A stretch of DNA of 64,000 nucleotides from Sabulitectum sp036743055 (GTDB lineage Bacteria > Fermentibacterota > Fermentibacteria > Fermentibacterales > JCC-6), in NCBI GenBank assembly GCA_036743055.1, contig DAINQE010000008.1:1-64000 (forward strand), written 5' to 3'. Of the stretch, positions 6,892 to 15,888 are shown piece after piece; positions within the stretch are counted from its first letter, which is position 1; every line of letters begins with the position of its first letter. The notes under the pieces were generated by a model. The model saw only the letters and a list, made by a program, of their open reading frames with translations. It did not search any database and was not told where the DNA came from. The position numbers and the translations under genes were made by a program.

Positions 6892-9138
6892 TTGAAAAAG
6901 CTCAGAATAGCCGTTGCCGGAAACCCCAATGTTGGAAAAACCACCCTCCTCAACGCCCTTACCGGCTCGAAGCAGAGGGTGGGCAACTGGCCCGGTGTCA
7001 CCGTTGAGAAACTGGAGGGTTCCTATGTTCACGATTCCGTGGAGGTGCAGGTAACCGACCTTCCCGGCATCTATTCCTTCACCGCCTTCTCAATAGACGA
7101 ATCAATAGCCAGGAAGTTCATACTCGAGGAAAAGCCCGACCTTATCGTGAACATCGTCGACGCCACCAACCTGGAGAGGAACCTCTTCCTCACCACCCAG
7201 ATCCTGGAGATGAAGGTACCCATGGTGGTGGTGCTTAACATGATGGACCTGGCGGAAAGAAGGCGCTTGAAGATAGAGGTGGAACACCTTCAGAAACACC
7301 TCGACTGCCCTGTGATCCCCATGAGCGCATCCAGGAACCGGGGGATCGAAGAGCTGAAGGAAATGGTGAACAGCGCCGGTTTCCAGAAGCCCGTACCCGG
7401 GACGAGGGTTGCCTACGACGAGGTACTGGAGGAAGCCGCGGAAACGGTTGCCGCCGCGGTGGTCTCCATTGCCTCCGGGAAGAAAGTCGATCCCAGATGG
7501 CTTGCCCTGAGGCTCCTCGAGGGGGACGAGTACGCCATGGAGCTCTGCGGCGGCCAGATCCCGGAGTCCCTCCTCCAGGAGCAGACATCCCGTGTGGAAA
7601 GGCATGTGGGCGACGAGATCGACATAGTGCTGGCCGACGGCAGGTACGGCTTTATCCACGGCCTGGCAAGGGACGTGATAAACAGGACCGACGAGGTAAG
7701 GAGAACGGTTTCCGACGGACTGGACAGGGTAATGCTGAACAGGTTCCTGGGCATCCCGGTCTTCCTGGGTATCATGTATCTGGTCTTCGCAGGCACCATC
7801 AACCTCTCAGGCCCCTTCATAGACTTCTTCGACATACTGGCGGGAACAATTTTCGTTCAGGGTTTCGGATCTTTCCTTGCCTCCATGGGAACTCCGGACT
7901 TCCTGGTAGCCCTGCTTGCCGAAGGCATTGGAGGGGGAATACAGACGGTATCCACCTTCATACCCCCCATCTTCATGATATTCCTCTTCCTCTCGCTTCT
8001 GGAGGACTCCGGCTACATGGCCAGGGCGGCCTTCGTGATGGACAGGTTCCTCCGGTCCATAGGCCTTCCAGGCAAGGCCTTTATTCCCATGCTGGTTGGT
8101 TTCGGCTGCAATGTCCCCGCGATCATGGCCACCAGAACCCTGGAGAACCGAAGGGACAGGATACTGGCCATCATGATGAACCCCTTCATGTCATGCGGGG
8201 CCAGGCTTCCGGTATACGCCCTCTTCACCGCGGTGTTCTTCCCGGACAGCGGGGGCACAGTTCTGTTCAGCATATACCTTACAGGAATACTCCTCGCCGT
8301 ACTCACCGGACTTCTCTTCAAGAAGACCATACTCAAGGGCGAAACATCCACCTTCGTCATGGAGCTTCCCCCCTACCATCTCCCCACCTTCAGGGGCATC
8401 ATGTACCACACCATGTCCCGGCTGAAGGGTTTCGTAACCAGGGCGGGAAAGGTGATACTTGCTGTGGTGGTGGTACTCTCCTTCCTGGGATCACTGGGAA
8501 CGGACTGGTCATTCGGGAATCAGGATTCCTCGAAGTCGGTGCTCTCCGCGGTGGGAAGGGCCATCACACCGGTGTTCCACCCCATGGGAATAACAGATGA
8601 GAACTGGCCCGCTGCTGTGGGGCTGTTCACGGGGATATTCGCCAAAGAGGCGGTGGTGGGCACCCTGGACAACCTTTACACCGCAATGGCCGACGAGCCT
8701 GTTGGGATCACCGAAGATGCCGGTGACTTCAGTCTTGCGGGAGGGGTAGCCGAGGCCTTCCGCTCAATTCCCGAGGGACTCCGCGGTCCAGAGAGCGAAG
8801 GGCCGCCTGAAACCAGCGAGTCGGCATTCCAGGTGATGAGGACAATGTTCGACGGCCCCGCCGCGGCCTACGCCTACCTGCTCTTCATACTGATCTACGC
8901 TCCGTGCGTAGCGGCCATAGCAGCCATCTACAAGGAGACCAGTCTGGCCTGGGCGGCCTTCTCCACGGCCTACCTCACTGTCCTCGCCTGGACTGTGAGC
9001 ACATTGTTCTACAGGCTCGCCACATTCCACCGATCCCCGGGAGAGTCACTGCTATGGCTGGTGACGGCTTCCCTTGTTGCAGGAGGCGTCTGGCTAACGC
9101 TGAAGGGTCTCTCAAAAGCCGGAAAGCCGGGGATCTGA
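6892..9138 (+). CDS. feoB: Ferrous iron transport protein B
   Basis: Fe(II) transporter of the inner membrane, 748 residues, close to the family norm. The N-terminal G domain shows G1 GNPNVGKTT at residue 10, switch and G3 (DLPGIYSF), G4 NMMD and a G5 SAS motif. A helical linker follows (residues about 165-265) and then a polytopic membrane region with the two FeoB gate segments, including GCNVPAIMATR and FGCNVP-type Cys, SCGARLPVY and the paired IFAKEAVVGTL. The start is TTG 6892, one base after the feoA stop. FeoC-like follows after 3 bases. Some FeoB proteins move Mn(II), but the operon favours Fe(II). Confidence 0.96.
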   Translation: MKKLRIAVAGNPNVGKTTLLNALTGSKQRVGNWPGVTVEKLEGSYVHDSVEVQVTDLPGIYSFTAFSIDESIARKFILEEKPDLIVNIVDATNLERNLFLTTQILEMKVPMVVVLNMMDLAERRRLKIEVEHLQKHLDCPVIPMSASRNRGIEELKEMVNSAGFQKPVPGTRVAYDEVLEEAAETVAAAVVSIASGKKVDPRWLALRLLEGDEYAMELCGGQIPESLLQEQTSRVERHVGDEIDIVLADGRYGFIHGLARDVINRTDEVRRTVSDGLDRVMLNRFLGIPVFLGIMYLVFAGTINLSGPFIDFFDILAGTIFVQGFGSFLASMGTPDFLVALLAEGIGGGIQTVSTFIPPIFMIFLFLSLLEDSGYMARAAFVMDRFLRSIGLPGKAFIPMLVGFGCNVPAIMATRTLENRRDRILAIMMNPFMSCGARLPVYALFTAVFFPDSGGTVLFSIYLTGILLAVLTGLLFKKTILKGETSTFVMELPPYHLPTFRGIMYHTMSRLKGFVTRAGKVILAVVVVLSFLGSLGTDWSFGNQDSSKSVLSAVGRAITPVFHPMGITDENWPAAVGLFTGIFAKEAVVGTLDNLYTAMADEPVGITEDAGDFSLAGGVAEAFRSIPEGLRGPESEGPPETSESAFQVMRTMFDGPAAAYAYLLFILIYAPCVAAIAAIYKETSLAWAAFSTAYLTVLAWTVSTLFYRLATFHRSPGESLLWLVTASLVAGGVWLTLKGLSKAGKPGI

Positions 9139-9141
9139 CAC

Positions 9142-9402
9142 ATGCTTGCGCGGATAATGGAGCTTCTGGAGGAACACGGAAGGCTCACACTGGCGGAGTT
9201 CGCCAACGCCCTGGAAGCTCCTGAAGATGCGGTGAAGCCCATGATGGACCTTCTCGTGAGGAAGGGCAGGGTGGAGGAAATGGGGGGAACCTGCTCAACA
9301 GGCTCCTGTGCCGGGTGCTCCTTCAGCTGCGGTGGTTCAGCCGCGGTCTATCGCACCGGAATCAAGCACTCCACGGACCCTGGAGGCCAGCAGGGCGGCT
9401 GA
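9142..9402 (+). CDS. feoC: FeoC-like winged-helix protein with four-cysteine cluster
   Basis: Small protein of 86 residues. Residues 1-48 form a compact winged helix (MLARIMELLEEHGRLTLAEF, then PMMDLLVRKGRVEEM). It is followed by Cys at 51, 56, 59 and 63 in CSTGSCAGCSFSCG, an arrangement like the oxygen-sensitive Fe-S cluster of FeoC. In enterobacteria FeoC modulates FeoB stability and activity. It sits directly behind feoB, which supports the call. Its last 66 nt overlap the 3' end of the convergent kinase gene, so both C-termini share DNA; the tail after residue 66 looks low in constraint. Confidence 0.72.
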   Translation: MLARIMELLEEHGRLTLAEFANALEAPEDAVKPMMDLLVRKGRVEEMGGTCSTGSCAGCSFSCGGSAAVYRTGIKHSTDPGGQQGG

Positions 9403-12400
9403 AAAAGGTTTCTGAATGAAATTGATGCCGGTCTCGACCACTCCTCTGCTGGCAATAACCTCGTCGGGGTAACCGGACATGTAGAGCACCTTCAGGTCGG
9501 GAATGGTCTCCTTCAGTGCGCCGTAGAGTTCCCTGCCGTTCATTCCAGGCATAACCACATCGGTGAGAAGGAGATGCAGGGGTTCTTCCAGCTCCGAGAC
9601 CATACCCAGGGCCTGCGAACCGCTTGAAGCGGTGATCATCCTGTAGCCGGTCCTGGACAGTATTTCGCAGGCAAGGCTCCGCACCTGGTCATCGTCCTCC
9701 ACCAGAAGCACCGTTTCGCTGCCTACGGGTTCTCCCGGGGCTGCCGGCCCCTCCGGTAAGGTTTCCGCACACCCTGAGAGCAGCGGCAGGTACACCGAAA
9801 AACGGGAGCCTTCACCGGGAACGCTGTCGACCCAGACATAGCCGTCATGCTGCTTAACTATTCCGTAAACGGTTGCAAGCCCCAGCCCTGTCCCCTCGGT
9901 CATGCTCTTCGTGGTGTAGAATGGCTCGAAGACCTGTGAGCAGACATCCGGTTCCATTCCCGTTCCTGTATCACTGACTACAAGACTGGCATATGTGCCC
10001 GGCTGCATCTCGTCCCCGGAGCCGGGAAGGTCAGTCGGCACTTCCACCCTGTTTGTTTCTATAATGAGGCTTCCCCCCTCGGGCATCGCATCCTGGGCGT
10101 TCACCGCCAGGTTCATCAGCACCTGTTCCAGCTGCCCCCTGTCCCCCATGATGTGAAGAGGATCGCCGAATGGGAGGAAATCTATCAAGATGTCTTCGGT
10201 AATGGTCCTTTGCAGGAGGGGGATGAAGTCGCCGACGAGGGTATTGATGTCCAGTGAGCGGAACTGAAGGGTCTGCCTGCGGCTGAAGGCCAGCAGCTGC
10301 TGGACCAGTTCCCGTGCTTTTTCGCCGGCGTTCTGTATGTGTTCCAGATTCTCCCTTTCCCTGCCCCTGGGCAGGCTTTCCCTCAGCATCTCTCCGTATC
10401 CCAGGATTGGGGTAAGGAGGTTGTTCAGATCGTGGGCTACACCCCCGGCCAGCCTTCCCACCGATTCCAGCCGCTGGAACTGCTGGAACCTCTCCTCCAG
10501 TCTTCTGTTCTCCCTCTCCATCCGTTTCTTCTCGGTGATGTCCTGTCCAACAATTATCGCCGCCGGTCTTCCGTTCATGTTCACGGAGACCGACGTGGAG
10601 TAGCTCCAGCGCTCCTCTCCGCTGGGGTGGATGAACTTGAGCTCCACTGGAGAGTTGGATTCTCCCGATGCGGTCTTCATCATCCGTCGCTTCACCAGGG
10701 GGCGGTACTCCGGCGAAAGCTGCAGTAGAGGGTCTACGCCCTGGAGTTCGCTTGGGTCCTCATGCCCCAGAAGCCTGGCACCCGCTGGGTTGCAGTAGAT
10801 GTACCTGCCGTCCTGCAGGAGGAAAATGGCGTAGGGAGACTGCTCCACCAGGGCCCTGAACCTGGCCTCGCTCTCATGGAGAGCCCTCTCGGCCAGGGTT
10901 CTCTCCGTTATGTCCGTGGCAATGCTCAAGACCGCCTGTTTACCCTGCCAGGATATCTTCTTGGCCTGAACATGAAGGGGGAACGTGGAGCCGTCCTTCC
11001 TGTAGTGCATCACCTCGAAGGATGCCTCCCCTTCCCTGTCTATCCTGTCGAACCTTTCCGCAAGCAGGGCTTCGCTCTCGGGAACGTCAAGCCGGTGCAG
11101 GTTTACGCTGCGGAAATCGCTCTCCTCTTCGTAGCCATGGAGTCTCAGGGTCTCTCTGTTCGCGTAGAGGAACGCTCCCCCAGTGTCGTGTATGGTTATT
11201 GAGGCCGGTGCTGAATCCAGCATCTGGCCGAGAAGGCGTATCCTCTCCTCCCTGGCCCTCGCCTCGGTAACGTCCAGGGCGTTTCCCACAAAGCGTGAAA
11301 GCTCCCCGGAATCGTCGAAGAGGGGCGTGACCACCGAGCGGAACCATCTCAGCGAGCCGTTCTTGTGAACTACCCTGAACTCGGCGGCCGGAAGGGCTTC
11401 GCCGGCTTCCTCGGTGGCCTTCAGCCCCCTGCTGCAGAAAGCCATGTCCTCAGGGTATACGAACTCATGGAAGTGCTTCCCAACGGCCTCGCTGGAAGAA
11501 AAGCCCAGGTGAGACTGCCAACTGGGGGATACATAGTCGAGGATGCCGTGGGGCAGCAGTTCGTAGATAACGCTCTGGCTGTTCTCCACCAGGTGACGGT
11601 ACCGGCTTTCAGCCTCCCGCAGTGCCTGTTCGGCACGCTTCCTCTCGGTGGTTACCCTGAAGTATATGGACACCCTGCCCTCGCTGGAGGGAAAGAGACG
11701 CATGTCGTACCAGTCGGCATAAGGCTCCCTGTCGAAGTAAACCTCGAACACCTGGGGTTCTCCGGACTCCCTGGCCTTCATGTATCGTTCATTGAAGACC
11801 GAATCGTTCCCCTCCGGAAAAACATCCCTCACCGACCGCCCGAGGACCTGCTTCGGATCAACGCCCAGCTGCTCCCCTGCGGCGCGGTTGAAATAGGTTA
11901 TGCGGAGGTCACCGTCCAGGGTTATCATGGCGTCGGAAATGCTGTCCAGTATCTCCGCCTTCTCCCTTTCGGAAAGAGCGCTTTCCCTCTGAAGGTCACT
12001 CCTGTAGAAACCAGCGGCAATATCCGAAGCCAGCTCGGTGAAAAGGCCGAGTTCCTCATCGTCGTCGGCGAACTCCATTGGGACCGAAGCGGACAGAACG
12101 CCGTAAGTCCGTCCAGAATGGCGAAGCCTTGTGGTGAAACCGGCCCTGTCGCTGTAGAACTCGGCCAGGGGACAGTCCGGGCAGTCCCTGGGGGGATCCC
12201 TGAGAACAAGCACCTTCGAGGAGTCCAGGGCTTTAACGGTGCATGACGGCGGTCTGCCCTGGGTGAACGCGGCGCCCAGGGAGTCGAACTCCGCTCCGAA
12301 CCCGCTGGAAACGATGGAGCCGAAGGAACCGTCTTCATTAAGCAGGACCATCCAGGCATTGTGGTAACTGAGGTTCCCGGTAAGTACCCTGCATATTTCC

Positions 12401-12633
12401 CGGGCCGTGCTTTCTCTGTTCCTGTCCTGGTTCAGAAGGGCGCTCACGGCCCTGAGGGAGTGGAGCACCTGCTTCAGGTGCTGTTCTCTCCTCTTCGCCG
12501 TGGCAAGCCGGGAGAGAAGGGACCTGTCCTGACCGAGAACGGTGTCCACCTCACCGCTCCTCAGCGCTGCCAGGGCGGACTCGGCGGCTAAGAGCCTTTC
12601 GACCAGCTCACCACGGGTCAAGTCATCATGCAT
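9337..12633 (-). CDS. Hybrid sensor histidine kinase: GAF, four PAS, HisKA, HATPase, receiver
   Basis: Soluble signalling kinase of 1,098 residues with no membrane segment. Order: N-terminal helix; GAF-like region (about 60-210); four PAS units starting near 225, 340, 465 and 595; HisKA with phosphoacceptor in GGVAHDLNNLL (about 720); HATPase with N box NLAVNAQDAM, DTGTGM and GTGLGLATVYGI; and a C-terminal receiver whose acceptor Asp is in LLLTDVVMPGMNG. ATG 12633 is chosen, overlapping the kaiB stop by 8 nt; a TTG at 12642 is the alternative. The gene is third in the kaiC-kaiB-kinase unit. By analogy with SasA/CikA it may read out or feed the KaiBC module, but it lacks a KaiB-like N-terminal domain, so this is inference. 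Confidence 0.9.
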   Translation of the reverse strand: MHDDLTRGELVERLLAAESALAALRSGEVDTVLGQDRSLLSRLATAKRREQHLKQVLHSLRAVSALLNQDRNRESTAREICRVLTGNLSYHNAWMVLLNEDGSFGSIVSSGFGAEFDSLGAAFTQGRPPSCTVKALDSSKVLVLRDPPRDCPDCPLAEFYSDRAGFTTRLRHSGRTYGVLSASVPMEFADDDEELGLFTELASDIAAGFYRSDLQRESALSEREKAEILDSISDAMITLDGDLRITYFNRAAGEQLGVDPKQVLGRSVRDVFPEGNDSVFNERYMKARESGEPQVFEVYFDREPYADWYDMRLFPSSEGRVSIYFRVTTERKRAEQALREAESRYRHLVENSQSVIYELLPHGILDYVSPSWQSHLGFSSSEAVGKHFHEFVYPEDMAFCSRGLKATEEAGEALPAAEFRVVHKNGSLRWFRSVVTPLFDDSGELSRFVGNALDVTEARAREERIRLLGQMLDSAPASITIHDTGGAFLYANRETLRLHGYEEESDFRSVNLHRLDVPESEALLAERFDRIDREGEASFEVMHYRKDGSTFPLHVQAKKISWQGKQAVLSIATDITERTLAERALHESEARFRALVEQSPYAIFLLQDGRYIYCNPAGARLLGHEDPSELQGVDPLLQLSPEYRPLVKRRMMKTASGESNSPVELKFIHPSGEERWSYSTSVSVNMNGRPAAIIVGQDITEKKRMERENRRLEERFQQFQRLESVGRLAGGVAHDLNNLLTPILGYGEMLRESLPRGRERENLEHIQNAGEKARELVQQLLAFSRRQTLQFRSLDINTLVGDFIPLLQRTITEDILIDFLPFGDPLHIMGDRGQLEQVLMNLAVNAQDAMPEGGSLIIETNRVEVPTDLPGSGDEMQPGTYASLVVSDTGTGMEPDVCSQVFEPFYTTKSMTEGTGLGLATVYGIVKQHDGYVWVDSVPGEGSRFSVYLPLLSGCAETLPEGPAAPGEPVGSETVLLVEDDDQVRSLACEILSRTGYRMITASSGSQALGMVSELEEPLHLLLTDVVMPGMNGRELYGALKETIPDLKVLYMSGYPDEVIASRGVVETGINFIQKPFSAALLASRVRGVLDSGAIDRG

Positions 12634-12922
12634 TCGCCTCAAGGTCCGTTCCGAAGATGGAGTCGAGTTCCCTTGTCTTCGTCAGGTTCCCGTAGATTAT
12701 CAAGGTGGAGTCGCCTGAACCCAGCAGAAGGGCCGGGGTAATGAATACGCCTCTGTCCAGGGCTTCTTCGGGATGCTCCATCACATCCACGATGTGGACC
12801 CTGTTCCAGCTGATCCCCGCTCTGTCCAGCAGACGGTGAAGGTTGTCGAGGGCAATGATCGAGTTGGGAGCCTTCCCCGCTATGAAAAGCCGTATCGTTC
12901 CTGTGGAGGAATCGAAGGTCAT
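12626..12922 (-). CDS. kaiB: KaiB-like thioredoxin-fold clock protein
   Basis: Ninety-eight residues, the length of cyanobacterial KaiB. The KaiB signature is present: RLFIAGKAPNSIIALDNL at residues 11-28, VHIVDVMEHPEEA and GVFITPALLLG, then a YGNL motif near residue 77. In cyanobacteria KaiB switches fold to bind phosphorylated KaiC and recruit histidine kinases. Here ATG 12922 overlaps the kaiC stop as ATGA, and the 3' end overlaps the kinase start, so all three should be translated together. No kaiA is visible, as usual outside cyanobacteria. Confidence 0.9.
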   Translation of the reverse strand: MTFDSSTGTIRLFIAGKAPNSIIALDNLHRLLDRAGISWNRVHIVDVMEHPEEALDRGVFITPALLLGSGDSTLIIYGNLTKTRELDSIFGTDLEANA

Positions 12923-14358
12923 TGAAGGGCACCCCCCTGCACCTTGATTCCCGAGTCCGTTATCAGGAACGGGTGGATAGCCGATGAATGGTTCCTGCCC
13001 CTGGACTTCAGTATGCCCATCTCCCTGATGTACTCTCCCCCTGATTCCTCGTTCCTGAGGATGATGGCGGTGTCGATAACCGAGGAGAGGTCCATTCCGG
13101 AGATCTCGCTTCCATAATCCCTGGTGGATGCCAGGTTCGTGAGGAGTGAAGTGATCCCCCTCTGCTTGCAGTGGTTGATCAGCCTGAGCATGTAGTCGAA
13201 GGCGGCGTGTTTCGAGCCCATCCTCCTGCAGGCGGAGATGGCGTCCACCACCAGGTGGTGAGGTTCGAACTCCTTGATCGCCATGAAGGCCTGGATCAGA
13301 TGCTCCTCAACCCCCTGGGCCTCGGGCATGATGGAGAGGAACTTCATCAGTTCTGCATCCATGGCCGGTTCCAGTTTCAATCCCGGACTGCTCATGCAGG
13401 AAAGAAGGGCATCCCATGACTCCTCGAAATCGATGTAGAGCACCTTCTCCCCCTGAGATGTAATCCTCTCCACGAAGGAGCACACGAAGGTTGTCTTACC
13501 TGTGCCCGAACCCCCGGTGAACAGTGTGCAGGAGCCACGTCTGTACCCTCCGCCCATGAGTTCGTCCATCCCGGCAACTCCCGTGGGAAGGCTTTCACCA
13601 AGGGCTTTCTGCTGGAGGGATGTCTGCGTCACCGGTATTATCCACACACCGTGCCGGGTGATACCGAAGGGATACTCGTTCCTGCCGTACGAAGATCCCC
13701 TGTACTTGATCACCCTCAAACGCCTTGTGGTTATCTGTTCCTGAACACGCTGATCGAGGTGAACCACGCAGTCGGCCATGTAGTCAAGGAAGTCGTAGTA
13801 CGAATCCCCCCCGTTATGGGCGCTTCGCTTCACCGTCATGATGGAGGTCAGCTCCCGGTCCACCAGCCATTCATGGAGGATCCTGAGCTCCGCCCGTTCA
13901 GAAGCCCTGTCGCTGAGAAGGCCCAGGAAAGCATCAGGGGCGTCTATGAGTACAAGCTTCCCTCCCAGTCTGTCCAGGGTGCTTGAAAGAATCGCGGTAA
14001 TACCCTTCAGGTCGAAGTCGCCTGCGAGGATGGCCTGGGGGTCGATCCTGGCGCCGATGATCCTGAAAAGGTTCTCCTTCTCCAGGGAGGCAAGGTCGAG
14101 GCCTATTCCCGCCGCGTACCTGCGCAGTGCCGATTCCCTTTCCTCGAAGGTAAGAAGGACGCAGGGGGTTCCCGCACCGGCGGCCCTGGCCAGGAGTTCA
14201 AGACCGATCATGGTCTTTCCCGTTCCAGGCCCGCCGCTGAGAAGTGTAAGGGAACCCAGGGGGATCCCGCCGTTGAGGACCTCGTCGAGTCCGGGGATCC
14301 CAGTTGGCAGTTTATCCACCGAAGAACTTCGGCATAGGGTGTTATCCGCGTCCGGCAT
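12919..14358 (-). CDS. kaiC: KaiC-like double RecA-domain ATPase/autokinase
   Basis: 479 residues with two KaiC domains. Walker A motifs are GGPGTGKT (42-49) and GGSGTGKT (282-289). The catalytic Glu pairs are in TFEER (72-73) and DFEES (312-313). Aligning GMDLSSVIDTAIIL with the cyanobacterial KaiC II loop places Ser425-Ser426 at the autophosphorylation pair (Ser431-Thr432 in Synechococcus), so both acceptor positions can be phosphorylated. The C-terminus is short and lacks the long A-loop tail that binds KaiA. ATG 14358 follows GGAGGTGAGC; the upstream ATG 14370 overlaps that ribosome site. It heads the kaiC-kaiB-kinase operon. Function as a clock, timer or stress regulator is inference. 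Confidence 0.92.
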   Translation of the reverse strand: MPDADNTLCRSSSVDKLPTGIPGLDEVLNGGIPLGSLTLLSGGPGTGKTMIGLELLARAAGAGTPCVLLTFEERESALRRYAAGIGLDLASLEKENLFRIIGARIDPQAILAGDFDLKGITAILSSTLDRLGGKLVLIDAPDAFLGLLSDRASERAELRILHEWLVDRELTSIMTVKRSAHNGGDSYYDFLDYMADCVVHLDQRVQEQITTRRLRVIKYRGSSYGRNEYPFGITRHGVWIIPVTQTSLQQKALGESLPTGVAGMDELMGGGYRRGSCTLFTGGSGTGKTTFVCSFVERITSQGEKVLYIDFEESWDALLSCMSSPGLKLEPAMDAELMKFLSIMPEAQGVEEHLIQAFMAIKEFEPHHLVVDAISACRRMGSKHAAFDYMLRLINHCKQRGITSLLTNLASTRDYGSEISGMDLSSVIDTAIILRNEESGGEYIREMGILKSRGRNHSSAIHPFLITDSGIKVQGGALQ

Positions 14359-14436
14359 GCTCACCTCCATGGTTCACAGTCGGGCGAATAGAAGGCAGGC
14401 AGGGTATCGCCCTCTTATGCTCTTTACCAACAAAAC

Positions 14437-14465
14437 TATATAACAGAGGATTGAGCGCTCGCCAA
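14437..14465 (-). promoter_or_regulatory. Predicted promoter of the kaiC-kaiB-kinase operon
   Basis: On the minus strand TTGGCG (14465-14460), 17 nt, TATATA (14442-14437), about 80 nt upstream of kaiC. The 151-bp region 14359-14509 is shared with the divergent photolyase. That gene has a TTGACA at 14475-14480 but no convincing -10. Confidence 0.5.
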
Positions 14466-14509
14466 TCCCGGGTTTTGACACTTGATTGGCCGTGAATCAT
14501 CTTCCGGGA

Positions 14510-15859
14510 ATGGAACACAGGATTCGAAAACTTAACGCCGCGCCGGAGGTCCGGGGAAGCTGCGTAATTTACTGGATGCAGCACGCCAGACGGGCTTCCT
14601 GGAACCACGCCCTGGAGTTCGCAGCATCCCTGGCTGAAAGGGCGAGGGTTCCCCTGTATGTATTCTTCGCAGTAACCGACACATTCCCCTCGGCGAACCT
14701 GAGACACTTCTCGTTCATGCTTCAGGGGCTGGGGGAAACCGCAGCCATTCTCAGGGAGAGGGGCGCCGGTTTCATACTCAGGAAGGTGAATCCCGCCGAG
14801 GGTGCGGTGGAGCTTGCGGAAAGGCTCAGGGCCGGAGCACTGGTCACCGACTGCGGCCACCTTGCAGTTCATCGTAAGTGGAGAAGGAGCGCCGCAATGT
14901 CCCTTGAAATACCCATGTTCCAGGTGGAGACTGACATGGTGGTCCCGGCATGGGTGGCTTCAGACCGGGAGGAAGCAGCGGCATGGACCCTCAGAAGAAA
15001 GCTGCAGGGGCATATCAGCTGGTTCCTGAAAGAGCCGGAGACCATATCCCTGCCGGTGGACATGTCTTCCCATTCGGAGGAAACCCTTGATCCAGGCGAC
15101 CTTAACGGCATACTACGCCTTCTGGATATCGACAGGTCCGTTCGGCCATCCCCTGTGTTCCAGGGAGGCCCGTCGGAAGCGATGGCCAGATGGACATCCT
15201 TCATGGAGAAAGGACTCTCGGACTATACCCGCAACGCCAGGAATCCCGGAATCCGCGGCACATCAATGATGAGCATGTACCTGCATTTCGGTCATGTATC
15301 CCCGGTGATGATGGCCGCAGACGCCCTCCGCCAGGGAGCTGCCGAGTTCTTTGAACAGCTGGTGGTGAGGAGGGAGCTGGCGATCAACTTCACCGAGTAC
15401 GACCTGAACTACTCAAACCCCCGTTCCATGCCTGAGTGGGCCGCCATAACACTCCATGAGCACAGGAATGACCCCAGGGAAGCCATCTATGACCTGGAGA
15501 CCCTGGAACGGGCCGGAACCGGCGACGAATACTGGAACGCCGCCCAGAGGGAGATGGTGGAAACCGGCCACATGCACGGCTACATGAGGATGTACTGGGG
15601 AAAGAAGGTCCTCCAGTGGACCGAAAGCCCGGAAACCGCTTGGAAATACCTTGTGCACCTCAACGACAGATACCAGCTGGACGGCAGGGATCCCAACGGC
15701 TACGCCGGCATAGCCTGGTGCTTCGGAAAGCACGACAGGCCCTTCGGGACATTTCCAGTTACAGGGAACATCAGACGCCTTGGGTCTTCGATGGAAAGAA
15801 TGCGACGTCAGAGGTCTTCGAAGTACAACGGTTATCTGAGGAGGCTTTCCGGCTCCTGA
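14510..15859 (+). CDS. phr: Class II CPD photolyase
   Basis: FAD-dependent deoxyribodipyrimidine photolyase that splits UV-induced cyclobutane dimers using light. 449 residues match the class II family. The N-terminal antenna/Rossmann domain has CVIYWMQHARRASWNHAL near residue 25. The C-terminal FAD domain has VVRRELAINFTEY, YWNAAQREMVETG, HGYMRMYWGKK and YQLDGRDPNGYAGIAW, all class II signatures. ATG 14510 is favoured by alignment with family N-termini, although no good ribosome site precedes it; TTG 14486 is the alternative. It is divergent from kaiC and could share light- or time-dependent control. Confidence 0.93.
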   Translation: MEHRIRKLNAAPEVRGSCVIYWMQHARRASWNHALEFAASLAERARVPLYVFFAVTDTFPSANLRHFSFMLQGLGETAAILRERGAGFILRKVNPAEGAVELAERLRAGALVTDCGHLAVHRKWRRSAAMSLEIPMFQVETDMVVPAWVASDREEAAAWTLRRKLQGHISWFLKEPETISLPVDMSSHSEETLDPGDLNGILRLLDIDRSVRPSPVFQGGPSEAMARWTSFMEKGLSDYTRNARNPGIRGTSMMSMYLHFGHVSPVMMAADALRQGAAEFFEQLVVRRELAINFTEYDLNYSNPRSMPEWAAITLHEHRNDPREAIYDLETLERAGTGDEYWNAAQREMVETGHMHGYMRMYWGKKVLQWTESPETAWKYLVHLNDRYQLDGRDPNGYAGIAWCFGKHDRPFGTFPVTGNIRRLGSSMERMRRQRSSKYNGYLRRLSGS

Positions 15860-15888
15860 GATCAGTTCAGAAAAGAAAGAGGGATACT

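Noticed and set aside
7497..8600. 367-codon plus-strand frame inside feoB
   Set aside because: Shadow of feoB in another frame, with low-complexity His/Gly-rich composition and no ribosome site.
11365..12246. 293-codon plus-strand frame opposite the hybrid kinase
   Set aside because: Antisense shadow; the minus strand shows PAS and GAF motifs throughout.
15616..15888. Upstream extension of the C10 peptidase frame from GTG 15616
   Set aside because: It lies inside the photolyase gene in another frame. A signal peptide and ribosome site place the start at 15889.
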